Below, piece by piece: positions 1 to 9,760 of a stretch of DNA of 64,000 bases. Numbering within the stretch: the first letter of the stretch is position 1; each line of letters opens with the position of its first letter. A program made the translations under genes and the position numbers. The DNA comes from Nocardia fusca NBRC 14340 (GTDB taxonomy: Bacteria > Actinomycetota > Actinomycetes > Mycobacteriales > Mycobacteriaceae), in assembly GCF_001618425.1 (NCBI RefSeq), contig NZ_BDCU01000031.1:62001-126000 (forward strand), read 5' to 3'. A model generated the notes under the pieces. It searched no databases and had not been told where the DNA came from. It was given only the letters and a program-made list of their open reading frames with translations.

Positions 1-438
1 GCCACCCTGGTCGACGGCTGGCTGCGCACCGGCGACCTGGGCCTGCAGGACGAGGGCGGGTTCCTCAAGATCGTGGACCGGAGCAAGGACATGCTGATCT
101 CCGGCGGCCTCAATGTGTATCCGGCGGAGATCGAACAGGCACTACACGCGATCGAGGGTCTGGTCGATCTCGCGGTGATCGGGGTACGCGACGACCGGTG
201 GGGTGAGGTGCCCATGGTGGTTTTCCACAGTGAGCGACCCGCGGCCGAGATCATCGCCGATATCGCCCACGTGTCGACCGATCTCGCCAAGTTCAAACGC
301 CCGAAACATGCCGTGGCCCTGGGTGAGCCGTTGCCGCGGACCTTCTCGGGCAAGCTCGCCAAACCGCTGCTGCGCAAGCGGTTCCCGGAGGTGCCCGCCG
401 AAGCGGTCGTGGTCGAGGGCCGGCCTGCCGGCGCATGA
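1..438 (+). CDS. Acyl-CoA synthetase (AMP-binding), C-terminal part
   Basis: The gene enters from the left edge, so only its last 145 codons are visible. They contain the hinge and C-terminal subdomain of the ANL adenylate-forming family: a GWLRTGDLG motif, the DRSKDMLISGG hinge, the NVYPAEIE motif and the GKLAK lysine motif near the end. These enzymes activate a carboxylic acid as acyl-AMP and transfer it to CoA. The neighbouring oxidoreductase and catabolic genes suggest an entry step of an acid degradation route. The substrate-binding half is outside the window, so the substrate cannot be guessed. Confidence 0.9.
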   Translation, partial: ATLVDGWLRTGDLGLQDEGGFLKIVDRSKDMLISGGLNVYPAEIEQALHAIEGLVDLAVIGVRDDRWGEVPMVVFHSERPAAEIIADIAHVSTDLAKFKRPKHAVALGEPLPRTFSGKLAKPLLRKRFPEVPAEAVVVEGRPAGA

Positions 439-537
439 GGTTCCGCCCGTGGCCGGCCGTCGTCCGGTGTGCGCGAATCCGGCCGGGACGGCGCGATGAG
501 GGGCCGTCCCGCCCGGACGCCGGCGAGAGGAACCTCG

Positions 538-2688
538 GTGGCCGCTCTTGGTGAAACCGGCACCTCCGCCCGGCGTTGCGTTTCGTACTGCCGTTTGTGT
601 GCCTCCTCGTGCGGAGTGCTGCTCGATATCGAGGACGGCCGGATCACGCGGGTTCTCGGGGACGCCCAACACCCGATCTCCGTTGGCTACACGTGCCCGA
701 AAGGCCGGCGAGCCGGTGATCTCGCGCACGGACCGGACCGGCTGACCAGTTCGCTGCGCCGCACCGGCACGGGCGACCACACCCCGGTGCCGGTCGCCGT
801 GGCGGTGGACGAGATCGCGCAGCGCCTCCGCGGCATCGTCGAGCGGCACGGGCCGGACGCTGTGGCCCTGTTCATGGGGACACAGCAGAACTTCGCGGCC
901 CTCACCCCGATGCTGGCACGGGCCTGGTTCCGCGGTACCGGCTCGCGCAAGTTGTTCTCCACCATGACGATCGATCAGTCGGCGAAATGGGTGGTGGCCG
1001 AACGCATGGGCAGCTACCTCGGTGGACGGCAGCGATTCGAGGACGCCGATGTGTGGCTGCTGGCCGGGACGAATCCGGTGGTCTCCGGGAACGGCGGCGA
1101 CGGTGACGGTGCCGTGGTGCACAATCCGTCGGTCACCCTGCGCGCCGCCCGCGCGCGTGGTTTGCAGCTCATCGTGGTGGATCCGCGCCGCACCGAAACC
1201 GCTGTCCTCGCCGACCTGCATCTGGCGCCCCGGCCCGGTACCGATGCCGTGTTGTTCGCGGGCGTCCTGCGGACGATCCTGCGCGAACAACGCCACGATG
1301 CGGAATTCTGCGCCCGGTATGTCGCTGACCTGAGCGAACTCGACACGGCCGTCGCGCCGGTGACGCCCGCGGTGGTCCGGGCCATCTGTGGTGTGTCGGA
1401 AACACAGCTGGTCACCGCCGCCCGCATATTCGCCGACGGGAAGCGCGGGATGGCCACCACCGGCACCGGCCTGTGCATGGGACCGCATTCCAACCTCGCC
1501 GAGCACCTGGTAGCCGCCTTGAACGTGGTGTGTGGCCGGTACCTGCGGGAGGGGGAACGCGCCGACGATCGGGCGGTCCTCACTCGCCCGGTACCCGCCC
1601 GCGCCGAGGTGGTGCCACCGGCGCGGTCCTATGAACACGGATTCCGCAGCCGGATCGGCTCGGTGCGAGCGATCCGGGGTGAACTGCCGTCCGGGATACT
1701 CGCGGACGAAATACTCGCGCCGGGCCCCGGCCGGGTGCGTGCGCTGATCGTCTCCGGCGGCAATCCGGCGGCCGCGCTTCCCGGACGGGCGAAGACGCTG
1801 CGTGCGTTGCGTTCACTGGACCTGCTGGTCTGCGTCGACCCCCGGTTCTCGGATACCGCCCGGCTGGCCGACTACGTGATCGCCCCCACGACCATGTACG
1901 AGCGCGCCGATCACACCGCGATCATGGAACCGTTCTTCCCCCGGCCCTTCGCCCAGTACACACCCGCGGTACTGGATCCACCGCCGGGCACGATCGACGA
2001 CTGGCGGTTCTTCTTCGACCTCGCGGCGGCCTCCGGGCAACCGGTGAAATTCGCCGGCAGGATACTCGATCCGGATCGTCCGCCCACCGCGGACGAGCTG
2101 CTGGCCATGATGACCGAGCGCGGACGGGTCCCGTTCGGCGAACTCGTCACCGCACCGCACGGCTACCCGGCGGATACCGGTGGCGCGGTGGTCGGTCCAC
2201 CGAACCCCGCCGCGGCCGGTCACCGTTTGCGGCTGATGCCCGGCGACGTTCGCGCGGAACTGCGCGCCGCACTTTCCGAACGCACTGTGGAAAACCGATT
2301 TCCGCTACGCCTGACGGTCCGCCGGATACGAGAGGCGGTCAATTCGACCGGCATCCAGGTGCCCGGCCTGGTGCCGGGACAGGGCAATCCGGCCGCACTG
2401 CACCCCGACGATCTCACCGCCTACGGTCTCGTGGACGGTGCGGTGGTCACCGTGCGTTCCGTGGCAGGCCGGGTCCGCACGACCGTGCGTGCCGACGACA
2501 CCGTTGCGCCGGGCACCGTCACGATGACCCATTGCTTCGGCTCCCTCGACCCGGGCGCGGAACTCGGCGTCAACGTCAACGCGCTGACCGGCGCCGCCGG
2601 GGCGCAGACGATCAATGCGATGCCGACCCTGACGGCCGTCCCGGTGGCCGTGGAACCGGCGCCGCGAACAACCCCGGAGGCGAAATGA
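538..2688 (+). CDS. Molybdopterin oxidoreductase A (Mo/W-bisMGD, formate dehydrogenase/nitrate reductase-like)
   Basis: A 716-residue protein of the bis-molybdopterin guanine dinucleotide superfamily. The GTG at 538 is preferred over upstream in-frame starts because GAGAGG lies about 8 bases before it. The N-terminal [4Fe-4S] motif is Cys18, Cys21, Cys25 and Cys53, followed by PKG. The Mo-domain motifs GTNPVVSG and VDPRRTETA and a C-terminal molydopterin dinucleotide-binding domain are present. At the position that holds Cys/Sec in NapA or formate dehydrogenases (after DQSAKW) it has valine. It overlaps the next gene by ATGA, so the two are translationally coupled. No Tat signal is visible, so it is probably cytoplasmic. 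Substrate unknown. Confidence 0.88.
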   Translation: MAALGETGTSARRCVSYCRLCASSCGVLLDIEDGRITRVLGDAQHPISVGYTCPKGRRAGDLAHGPDRLTSSLRRTGTGDHTPVPVAVAVDEIAQRLRGIVERHGPDAVALFMGTQQNFAALTPMLARAWFRGTGSRKLFSTMTIDQSAKWVVAERMGSYLGGRQRFEDADVWLLAGTNPVVSGNGGDGDGAVVHNPSVTLRAARARGLQLIVVDPRRTETAVLADLHLAPRPGTDAVLFAGVLRTILREQRHDAEFCARYVADLSELDTAVAPVTPAVVRAICGVSETQLVTAARIFADGKRGMATTGTGLCMGPHSNLAEHLVAALNVVCGRYLREGERADDRAVLTRPVPARAEVVPPARSYEHGFRSRIGSVRAIRGELPSGILADEILAPGPGRVRALIVSGGNPAAALPGRAKTLRALRSLDLLVCVDPRFSDTARLADYVIAPTTMYERADHTAIMEPFFPRPFAQYTPAVLDPPPGTIDDWRFFFDLAAASGQPVKFAGRILDPDRPPTADELLAMMTERGRVPFGELVTAPHGYPADTGGAVVGPPNPAAAGHRLRLMPGDVRAELRAALSERTVENRFPLRLTVRRIREAVNSTGIQVPGLVPGQGNPAALHPDDLTAYGLVDGAVVTVRSVAGRVRTTVRADDTVAPGTVTMTHCFGSLDPGAELGVNVNALTGAAGAQTINAMPTLTAVPVAVEPAPRTTPEAK

Positions 2689-4916
2689 CGACCTTGCGCG
2701 GCGCCCACCGTATCTGCCCGCTGTGCGAATCGACCTGCGGCCTGCTCGTCGATATCGACGGCCGGCGGATCAGCCGGATCACCGCCAACCCGCGCGATGT
2801 GTTCAGCGCCGGGCACAGCTGCGCCAAAGGACTCGGTCTGGGAGCGCTGGAATCCGACCCGGACCGGGTGCGGACACCGTTACTGCGGACCTCCGGCGGT
2901 GGCTTCCGCCCGGCCACCTGGGACGAAGCGTTCGACGAGATTGCCCGCCGGCTACCCGAATTCGTGACCGGTGATCCGGGCAGCTGCGCGATCTACCACG
3001 GAAATCCCGGCGCGCACCATCTGGATACGACCTTCTACCTGGGCGAACTGATCGCGGCGCTCGGCACTCGCAATATCTATTCGCCCGCCAGTGTCGACAC
3101 CTGGCCCAAAAACCTCGCGCACATCCTGCTGTACGGTACCGGGCTGGGACTGAGCCTGCCGGATATCGACCGTACCGAGTATCTGCTGATCCTCGGCTCG
3201 AATCCCGTGGTGTCGAACGGCAGTACGGTCACCGCGCCCGGAATGGCCGACCGGTTGCGCCGGTTGCGTGCCCGCGGTGGCACCCTCGTCGTGGTCGATC
3301 CCGTGCGCACGGATACCGCCGCACTCGCCGACCTGCACGTGCCGATCCGTCCCGGCACCGACGCGCTGTTTCTGTTCGGTGTGCTGTCGGTGATCGCGAC
3401 CGAGCACGCGACCCGCCCGGATCGGATCCCGGAGCAGGTGCGCGGGGTGGCCGAAGTCCTGGAACTGGCGGGTGAATTCCCACCGGAAGTCGTGGGCCTC
3501 GCCTGCGGTATCGAGCCCGATCTCGTGCGCCGGGTGGCCCGCGGGTTCGCGGCGGCCGACGCGGCCGTGGCGCACTCCCGGATGGGCAGCTGTATGCAGG
3601 AATTCGGCACTCTCGCGAACTGGCTGGTTGAGGTGGTCACCGTCGTCACCGGCAATCTGGACCGGCCCGGCGGTGCGATGTTCGCGCTGCCACCCGCCGG
3701 CGGTCCCAATACCTGGCCGATATCCACCGTGCGCCCGATGGTCGGCCGGTGGCGGTCGCGGGTGCGCGGGCTGCCCGAGGCCATGGGTGAACTGCCCGCG
3801 GTCTGCCTCGCCGAGGAGATCCTGACTCCCGGGCCGGGACGTACTCGCGCCCTGCTCACCGTGGCGGGCAATCCCGCGCGGTCGCTACCGAACACGGGCC
3901 GAGTCGAAAAAGCCCTGCAAGAACTGGAATTCATGGTTTCGGTGGACTGCTACATCAACGAAACCACCCGGCATGCCGATGTGATCCTGCCACCCCCACC
4001 GCTGGCGACCCGCGGGCATCACGACGTGACCCTCGCGCATTTCCAGATACGCAACGTCGCGCGCTACACGCCCCCGCTGATCGATCTCGCCGACGGCGAA
4101 CTGGCCGAATGGCAGATCCTGCTGCGCCTGGCCGCTATCGCCAAGGGCGAAACACACCGGACGACAGAGGAATTGGACGACGATATCGCCGCGATCGCCG
4201 CGCGCCGGGCCGCGAAGCTGGCAGGTGCCGATCCCGATCGCGTTTTCGCGGCGACCGGGGACCGGCGCGGGCCGGAGCGGCTACTGGATCTGCGCCTGCG
4301 CAGCGGCCCTTACGGAGACCGCTTCGGCAGCGAACCCGGCGGACTGACGCTCGCGCTGCTGGAGGCCGATCCGGACGGCATCGACTACGGGCCACTGCGC
4401 CCGCGCCTTCCCGAAGTTCTGCGCACCCCGGACGGCCGGATCGACCTGGCCCCGGAGCCGATCGTCGCCGATGTGGCCCGCCTGCGGGACAGTCTCACCC
4501 GGCCGGTGCCGGAGCTGCTGCTGATCAACCGGCGGCAGCGCCGGGCCATGAACTCATGGCTGCACAACGCCCTGCCGCAACCCGACGACGGCCAGTGCGC
4601 GCTGCTGATGAATCCGGCGGACGCGGCCGGGCGCGCTCTGGTCGACGGCGACCGGGTGACCGTCGGCTCACCGGTCGCCACGGTGACCGCGGAACTACGT
4701 CTCGACGACGCGCTGCGTCCCGGGGTGGTGAGCATGCCGCACGGCTGGGGACACCAAGGCCCCGGGCTGCGCACCACCCGTTCGGCCGCCGCACCCGGCG
4801 CCGACTACAACGCGCTGGTGGACGATACCGACGCCCTCGAACCCTTGACCGCCGCCCCGATCTTCAACGGGGTGCCCGTCACCGTCACCCGCTGCCGCGA
4901 GGAGCGCACCCGATGA
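2685..4916 (+). CDS. Molybdopterin oxidoreductase B (Mo/W-bisMGD family)
   Basis: A 743-residue paralogue of the preceding protein, starting at an ATG that overlaps its stop codon. Cys11, Cys14, Cys18 and Cys46 form the N-terminal [4Fe-4S] site, followed by AKG. GSNPVVSNG and VDPVRTDTA mark the nucleotide-binding cores, and MNSWLHN with MPHGWGHQG mark the C-terminal dinucleotide-binding domain. At the metal-ligand position (VDTWPKNL) there is leucine instead of Cys, Sec or Ser. It is clearly diverged from A, so this is an old duplication rather than a recent repeat. It overlaps the downstream ferredoxin reductase by ATGA. A catalytic or a scaffold/electron-transfer role are both possible. Confidence 0.88.
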   Translation: MTTLRGAHRICPLCESTCGLLVDIDGRRISRITANPRDVFSAGHSCAKGLGLGALESDPDRVRTPLLRTSGGGFRPATWDEAFDEIARRLPEFVTGDPGSCAIYHGNPGAHHLDTTFYLGELIAALGTRNIYSPASVDTWPKNLAHILLYGTGLGLSLPDIDRTEYLLILGSNPVVSNGSTVTAPGMADRLRRLRARGGTLVVVDPVRTDTAALADLHVPIRPGTDALFLFGVLSVIATEHATRPDRIPEQVRGVAEVLELAGEFPPEVVGLACGIEPDLVRRVARGFAAADAAVAHSRMGSCMQEFGTLANWLVEVVTVVTGNLDRPGGAMFALPPAGGPNTWPISTVRPMVGRWRSRVRGLPEAMGELPAVCLAEEILTPGPGRTRALLTVAGNPARSLPNTGRVEKALQELEFMVSVDCYINETTRHADVILPPPPLATRGHHDVTLAHFQIRNVARYTPPLIDLADGELAEWQILLRLAAIAKGETHRTTEELDDDIAAIAARRAAKLAGADPDRVFAATGDRRGPERLLDLRLRSGPYGDRFGSEPGGLTLALLEADPDGIDYGPLRPRLPEVLRTPDGRIDLAPEPIVADVARLRDSLTRPVPELLLINRRQRRAMNSWLHNALPQPDDGQCALLMNPADAAGRALVDGDRVTVGSPVATVTAELRLDDALRPGVVSMPHGWGHQGPGLRTTRSAAAPGADYNALVDDTDALEPLTAAPIFNGVPVTVTRCREERTR

Positions 4917-6547
4917 GCCATGTGATCACCCAGAACTGCTGCAACGACGCCACCTGCGTCGCGGTCTGCCCCGTGGACTGTATCCATCCCACACCGGCCG
5001 AACGCGAATACCGGACCACCGAAATGCTCTACATCGACCCGGGTGCGTGCATCGACTGCGGTGCCTGCGCCGATGTCTGCCCGGTGGACGCCATCGCGTC
5101 CGCGGATTCCCTGCGTCCCGAACAGCAGCGCTACCGCGACCTGAACGCCGAATACTTCGACCGTCACCCTCGAGCAGCCGCGCCGGGGGCCCACGTACAG
5201 CCGCTGCCGCTGTCCATCGCGACCGCCACCGACGCGAAACCCACGACGCTGCGAGTGGCCGTCGTCGGATCCGGGCCCGCCGCGTTCTACGCGGCCGAGG
5301 AACTGCTGGCCCGCCGTGATATCGCCGCCGAGGTGACGATGCTGGAGCGGCTGCCCGTGGCCGGCGGGCTGGTGCGGTTCGGTGTGGCGCCCGACCACTG
5401 GCGCACCAGAACCGTCGACCGGGTCTTCGCGCGGACCGCGCGCCGCCCCGGGTTCACCATGCATCTCGGAGTCGAGGTGGGTCGTGATGTGACCGTGCCG
5501 GAGCTACTGGACCACCATCACGCCGTGGTGCACGCTTCCGGCGCGGCCGGGGATCGCCGGCTCGGTATTGCCGGTGAGGATCTGCCCGGCAGTCATTCCG
5601 CGCGCGAGTTCGTCGCCTGGTACAACGGCCACCCCGATGACGCCGGCCGGCGCTTCGATCTGTCGGCGCGCCGTGCGGTGGTGGTCGGCACCGGCAATGT
5701 CGCCCTCGATGTGGCACGCATCCTGGTCATGGACGGGGAGCGGCTGGGCGGCACGGATATCGCGGATCATGCGCTGGCGGCCCTGTCGGAGAGTGCGGTG
5801 GAGGAGGTGCTCGTGCTGGGCCGCCGCGGCCCCGAACATGCCGCCTGTACGACCCCGGAACTGCTGGCCTTGGGTTCACTGCCGGGGGTCGATGTGCTGG
5901 TGGGCGGCCCGGTCACCGCCGGGCCGGACGCGCCGATGAAACTGCGGATCCTGGCCGAGTACGCCCGCCGGCGGCCGACTCCGGGGAACAAGCGGATCGT
6001 GCTGCGTTTCGGGGCCACACCCGTGGCGGTCGAAGGCAGCGAGCGTGTTGAAGCGCTGAGGGTGCGCGGCACCACGACCGGCGCGGCGGAGTCGATTCGG
6101 TGCGGCCTGGTGATCCGCGCCGCCGGATACCGGGGCCTGCCGATCACCGGCCTGCCGTTCGACGAGCACACGGCAACCGTCGCCAATATCGCGGGACGCG
6201 TGACCGACCCGGGGAATGGCGAACCCGTCCCGGGCCAGTACGTGGCCGGGTGGATCAAACGCGGTGCCACCGGGGTGATCGGAACGAACCGGTACTGCGC
6301 GGCCGAAACGGTGGCCACGCTGGTGGAGGATCATCGGCGCGGCCTTCTGCCCACGCCCTCGGCAGCGCCCGCGGACTTCCCGGCGTTGATCCGCCGTCGG
6401 TGCCCGGACGCGCTGAGCGGCGCGGACTGGCGTGCGATCGACCGGCACGAGCGGCAGCGCGGACAGGAATCGGGGCGCCCGCGCGTCAAGATCGTGGACC
6501 CCGCGGTCGCCACGCGGGTAGCCGCCGTCGATCGGGCCCAGGGGTGA
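4913..6547 (+). CDS. fprB: Ferredoxin/ferredoxin-NADP(+) reductase fusion, FprB type
   Basis: A 544-residue fusion. Residues 1-70 are a ferredoxin domain with cysteines 9/15/19/23 and a classical CIDCGACADVC motif at 46-56, consistent with a seven-iron ferredoxin. From about residue 110 comes an adrenodoxin-reductase-like flavoprotein with the FAD motif VVGSGPAAFYAAEE, a second Rossmann motif VVVGTGNVALDVAR, and the conserved GWIKRGATGVIGTN near the C-terminus. The architecture matches mycobacterial FprB, which passes electrons between NADPH and iron-sulfur partners. Its position between molybdoenzymes B and C, with ATGA overlap upstream and a 3-base gap downstream, suggests it is their electron partner. 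Confidence 0.92.
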   Translation: MSHVITQNCCNDATCVAVCPVDCIHPTPAEREYRTTEMLYIDPGACIDCGACADVCPVDAIASADSLRPEQQRYRDLNAEYFDRHPRAAAPGAHVQPLPLSIATATDAKPTTLRVAVVGSGPAAFYAAEELLARRDIAAEVTMLERLPVAGGLVRFGVAPDHWRTRTVDRVFARTARRPGFTMHLGVEVGRDVTVPELLDHHHAVVHASGAAGDRRLGIAGEDLPGSHSAREFVAWYNGHPDDAGRRFDLSARRAVVVGTGNVALDVARILVMDGERLGGTDIADHALAALSESAVEEVLVLGRRGPEHAACTTPELLALGSLPGVDVLVGGPVTAGPDAPMKLRILAEYARRRPTPGNKRIVLRFGATPVAVEGSERVEALRVRGTTTGAAESIRCGLVIRAAGYRGLPITGLPFDEHTATVANIAGRVTDPGNGEPVPGQYVAGWIKRGATGVIGTNRYCAAETVATLVEDHRRGLLPTPSAAPADFPALIRRRCPDALSGADWRAIDRHERQRGQESGRPRVKIVDPAVATRVAAVDRAQG

Positions 6548-6550
6548 GCA

Positions 6551-8719
6551 GTGGCGTCCGAACAGGTTCATACCTTCTGCCGTATCTGCGAACCGGGTTG
6601 TGGTCTGCTGGCCGAGGTACGCGACGGGAAGGTCGCCCGGTTGCGGCCGGACACGGCACACCCCGTGCACAAAGGCTTCTGCTGCCACAAGGGTGTGCAC
6701 TACCTCCAGGTGCACGACGACCCCGACCGCCTCGATCGCCCGCTGAGACGGCGCGCTCCCCGCGCGGCGGAATCCGGCGACTTCGAACCGGTCGACTGGG
6801 ATAGCGCATTGCGCGATATCGCCGATCGCATACAGGAAATCCGCGGCCGTTACGGCCGCAATGCCCTCGCCGTCTATCAGGGAAACCCGTCGGCGTTCAA
6901 CGGCGCCTATTACGCGAACGCGGCCCGGATCGCGCGCGGTTTCGACACCCGGATGCGCTTCAGTGCCGGAACCCAGGACACTTCCGCCAAATACGCGGCC
7001 AGCGAGGCCATTTACGGCGCCTCGATGGCCCACCCGATTCCGGACCTGCTGAACACCCACTATTTCCTGTGTCTCGGCAGCAACCCCACCGTCTCGCATA
7101 TGACCCTGCTGCACATCTCGGATCCGATGGCCAAGATCCGGGCCGTGCGCGCCCGCGGCGGCACGGTGCTCTTCGTGAACCCGCGCCAAATCGAATCCTC
7201 GACGCCGGACACCGGCGAGGTGCTGCTGATCAAGCCGGACACCGATTTCTTCTTCCTGGCCGCACTATTGCACGAGATCGTCTTCCGGATCGGCTTCGAC
7301 CGCGCCGCCATCGAAGAGCACGCCCGCAATATCGACGGTCTGCTCGACTTCGTCCGGCGTTATCCGCCTGACCGGGTGAGTGCGGTGACCGGTATCGCGG
7401 CCGAGACGATCCGCCGGGTCGCCGACGAGTTCTGTGCGGCGCCCAGCGCCAGCGTCTACATGGCCACCGGCGTCAACCAAGGCCGGCTGGGCGCCCTGGC
7501 CTATTGGATGCTCACGATGGTGAGCCTGTTCTCCGGCAACCTCGGCCGCCGCGGCGGCAATATCTACTCCCGCGGTATCGCCGACGCGGTGCGCGGTTCG
7601 AAACGCCGGCGCGTGGACCCGTATTTCGGCAGCCCGCTCGGGGAGCTCCGCACCGTGAGCGGCGATCTTCCCGCGGCACTTCTCCCGGATTTCATCGAAC
7701 AGTCCGGTGAACCGGTCCGCGCCCTGATCGTCGTCTCGGGCAACCCGCTGCTGTCGGTGGGCGGCGAACAGCGGCTGCGGCGGGCATTCGAGAAGCTCGA
7801 GCTGATCGTCACGATCGATCTGTACCGGACCGTCACCGGCGAGATGGCCGATTACGTTCTACCCGCGACCGATTGGCTCGAACGCGCCGATGTCAACTTC
7901 CTGAACACCCTGGGCGTGGCCTTGGAACCGTACGTGCAGTACACGCCCGCGGTCGTCGAGCCCGCGGGCGAACGGCGCGACGACTGGTGGATCCTCTCGC
8001 GCATCCAGCAGGAACTCGGCGTCCCGACCCTGCTCGACGACCCCGACCCGGACCCCTTCGCTCCCATCGACGCCGCCCTGCGCGACGCCGGAACCAGCCT
8101 GGACCGGCTCGCGGCCCTGCCGTGCGCCACCCAGGTCCTCCCCGAAGCCGACCCGGCCCACGTCTTCGATATCGCGGTACAGCACGACGACGGTCTCCTC
8201 GACTGCTGCCCGGAACTGTTCCGCCGCGCCTACGACACCGCGGAAACGATTCTTGCCGAGCTGGCGGCCGAAAGCCCCGGTCAGCTGAAACTGATCACCC
8301 GGCGGACCCATCACATGGTCAACAGCTGGCTGCACAATCTCCCGGTATTCGACCGGGAGATCCATCGGGGCAACCCATTGTGGATGCATCCGGCGGACGC
8401 GCGGCACCGAGGTTTGGTCGAAGGCGACCCCGTCGTGATCCGGAATCGATACGGCGCGGTCGAGGCGGAGCTGCAGTACGACGAATCACTGCGCACCGGC
8501 GTCGTCGCCATGACCCACGGCTGGGGGCAGCACCGCGCCCGCGGACTCGGCGTGGCCCGGCACAAGGCCGGCGTGAACGCGAACCACCTGGCGCCCACCG
8601 GACGGGACGGTTACGACCCGCTCAGCAATCAATCCCACCTGACCGGGATCCCCGTCGAGGTGCTGCGCACAGCCCGGACCGCGGACCAGGAGCCGGCGGA
8701 ACCGAGGACGAGCGAATGA
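6551..8719 (+). CDS. Molybdopterin oxidoreductase C (Mo/W-bisMGD family)
   Basis: A 722-residue third member of the molybdopterin oxidoreductase series, starting at GTG three bases after fprB. Cys10, Cys13, Cys17 and Cys44 or Cys45 form the N-terminal [4Fe-4S] site, followed by HKG. GSNPTVSHM, VNPRQIESS, VVSGNPLLS and a C-terminal NSWLHNLPVF with MTHGWGQH follow the family order. At the ligand position (DTSAKYA) it has alanine, as arsenite oxidase does, although nothing else says it acts on arsenite. It overlaps the SDR gene downstream by ATGA, so A, B, fprB, C and the SDR form one coupled operon. Confidence 0.88.
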   Translation: MASEQVHTFCRICEPGCGLLAEVRDGKVARLRPDTAHPVHKGFCCHKGVHYLQVHDDPDRLDRPLRRRAPRAAESGDFEPVDWDSALRDIADRIQEIRGRYGRNALAVYQGNPSAFNGAYYANAARIARGFDTRMRFSAGTQDTSAKYAASEAIYGASMAHPIPDLLNTHYFLCLGSNPTVSHMTLLHISDPMAKIRAVRARGGTVLFVNPRQIESSTPDTGEVLLIKPDTDFFFLAALLHEIVFRIGFDRAAIEEHARNIDGLLDFVRRYPPDRVSAVTGIAAETIRRVADEFCAAPSASVYMATGVNQGRLGALAYWMLTMVSLFSGNLGRRGGNIYSRGIADAVRGSKRRRVDPYFGSPLGELRTVSGDLPAALLPDFIEQSGEPVRALIVVSGNPLLSVGGEQRLRRAFEKLELIVTIDLYRTVTGEMADYVLPATDWLERADVNFLNTLGVALEPYVQYTPAVVEPAGERRDDWWILSRIQQELGVPTLLDDPDPDPFAPIDAALRDAGTSLDRLAALPCATQVLPEADPAHVFDIAVQHDDGLLDCCPELFRRAYDTAETILAELAAESPGQLKLITRRTHHMVNSWLHNLPVFDREIHRGNPLWMHPADARHRGLVEGDPVVIRNRYGAVEAELQYDESLRTGVVAMTHGWGQHRARGLGVARHKAGVNANHLAPTGRDGYDPLSNQSHLTGIPVEVLRTARTADQEPAEPRTSE

Positions 8720-9480
8720 CAGGACAGGGCAGCGCAATCGAAGCCGCGCAACGCCCGCGGGTCGCGGTCGTCACCGGCGGTGGCCGAGGCATCGGAGCCG
8801 CGATCTCCCGGCGCCTGGCCGCCGACGGGTTCGCGGTCGCGGTCAACTATTCGTCGAGCGCGAAGCACGCCGAAGACGTGGTCGGCGAGATCATCTCCTC
8901 TGGTGGCCGGGCGGCCGCCCTGCGTGCCGATATCTCCGATGCCGAACAGGCCACGGCATTGATCGCCGCGACGACTGCCGAACTGGGCGCGCCGACCGTA
9001 CTCGTGAACAACGCGGGGATGAACCTCGCCGGTTCGGCGCGCAAGCAGTCGCCGCGGGACTGGGACCGGGTGATCGGCGTCAATCTCAGCGGGGCGTTCT
9101 ACTGCACCCACGCCGCTCTGCCCGGCATGTACGAGAACGGCTGGGGCCGAGTCGTATTCGTCAGCAGTCCGTCCGGTGGGCGCAAACCCGCTCCCGGTAT
9201 GAGCGCCTACGGCGCCGCGAAGGCCGGCCTGATCGGCATGACCCGCACCCTCGCTCTCGAAGTCGCCCGCCGAGGGATCACCGTCAACGCGGTCATGCCC
9301 GGATTCGTCGACACCGACATCATCGCCTCAGGCGGCCCGGACGCGGCGAACACGCTGGCGGCCGGTTGGCCCCGGATACCGGCGGAGTCGATTGCCGCGA
9401 CGGTGTCGTTCCTGGTGAGCGACGAGGGGCGGCATGTGTCGGGTGAAGAGGTAGGAGTCTGGCTGGGTGGTCCGGTGTGA
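8716..9480 (+). CDS. Short-chain dehydrogenase/reductase, FabG-like
   Basis: A 254-residue classical SDR. It shows the cofactor motif TGGGRGIG near residue 20, NNAG, a catalytic Ser ahead of YGAAK, and PGFVDTDI. The start is the ATG overlapping the stop of molybdoenzyme C. It would catalyse NAD(P)-dependent ketone/alcohol interconversion, possibly at the 3-hydroxyacyl-CoA level. It is the last gene of the first operon. Substrate is not readable from the sequence. Confidence 0.88.
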   Translation: MTGQGSAIEAAQRPRVAVVTGGGRGIGAAISRRLAADGFAVAVNYSSSAKHAEDVVGEIISSGGRAAALRADISDAEQATALIAATTAELGAPTVLVNNAGMNLAGSARKQSPRDWDRVIGVNLSGAFYCTHAALPGMYENGWGRVVFVSSPSGGRKPAPGMSAYGAAKAGLIGMTRTLALEVARRGITVNAVMPGFVDTDIIASGGPDAANTLAAGWPRIPAESIAATVSFLVSDEGRHVSGEEVGVWLGGPV

Positions 9481-9592
9481 GCGGCGCATACTCGGCCGCT
9501 TCAGGGGGTGGTCAGGCTGCTCCATGGCCTGGGTGCGCTCACTGTCAGCGCCCCGGGACCGGCGGCGTGCAATGGTGCCGACTGTGGTGGTA

Positions 9593-9616
9593 GCGGGTCG
9601 CTGAAATTCGGCCCGC
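9593..9616. terminator. Possible weak hairpin between convergent genes
   Basis: GCGGGTCG and CGGCCCGC can form an 8-bp stem with one G-T wobble around an 8-base loop. It lies in the 280-bp convergent gap between the SDR ending at 9480 and the SDR ending at 9761. There is no T-run. I see no gene in the rest of this gap. Confidence 0.3.
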
Positions 9617-9760
9617 ACGCGAGACGGCCTCGGTCATGTCGAGCTCTGTCATGTTTGTCGCGCGGACCTTCACCTCGGCATCGGTGAGCGGGCCGGCGGG
9701 ATGTCCGCGAGGAGGTAAGACCGACGGCCCATGGGGTGTCCGGGTGTCGTATCCGCTGCT

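Noticed and set aside
142..1638. Long open frame antisense to molybdoenzyme A
   Set aside because: It is a GC-driven shadow with no family motifs; the + strand encodes clear Fe-S and molybdopterin motifs.
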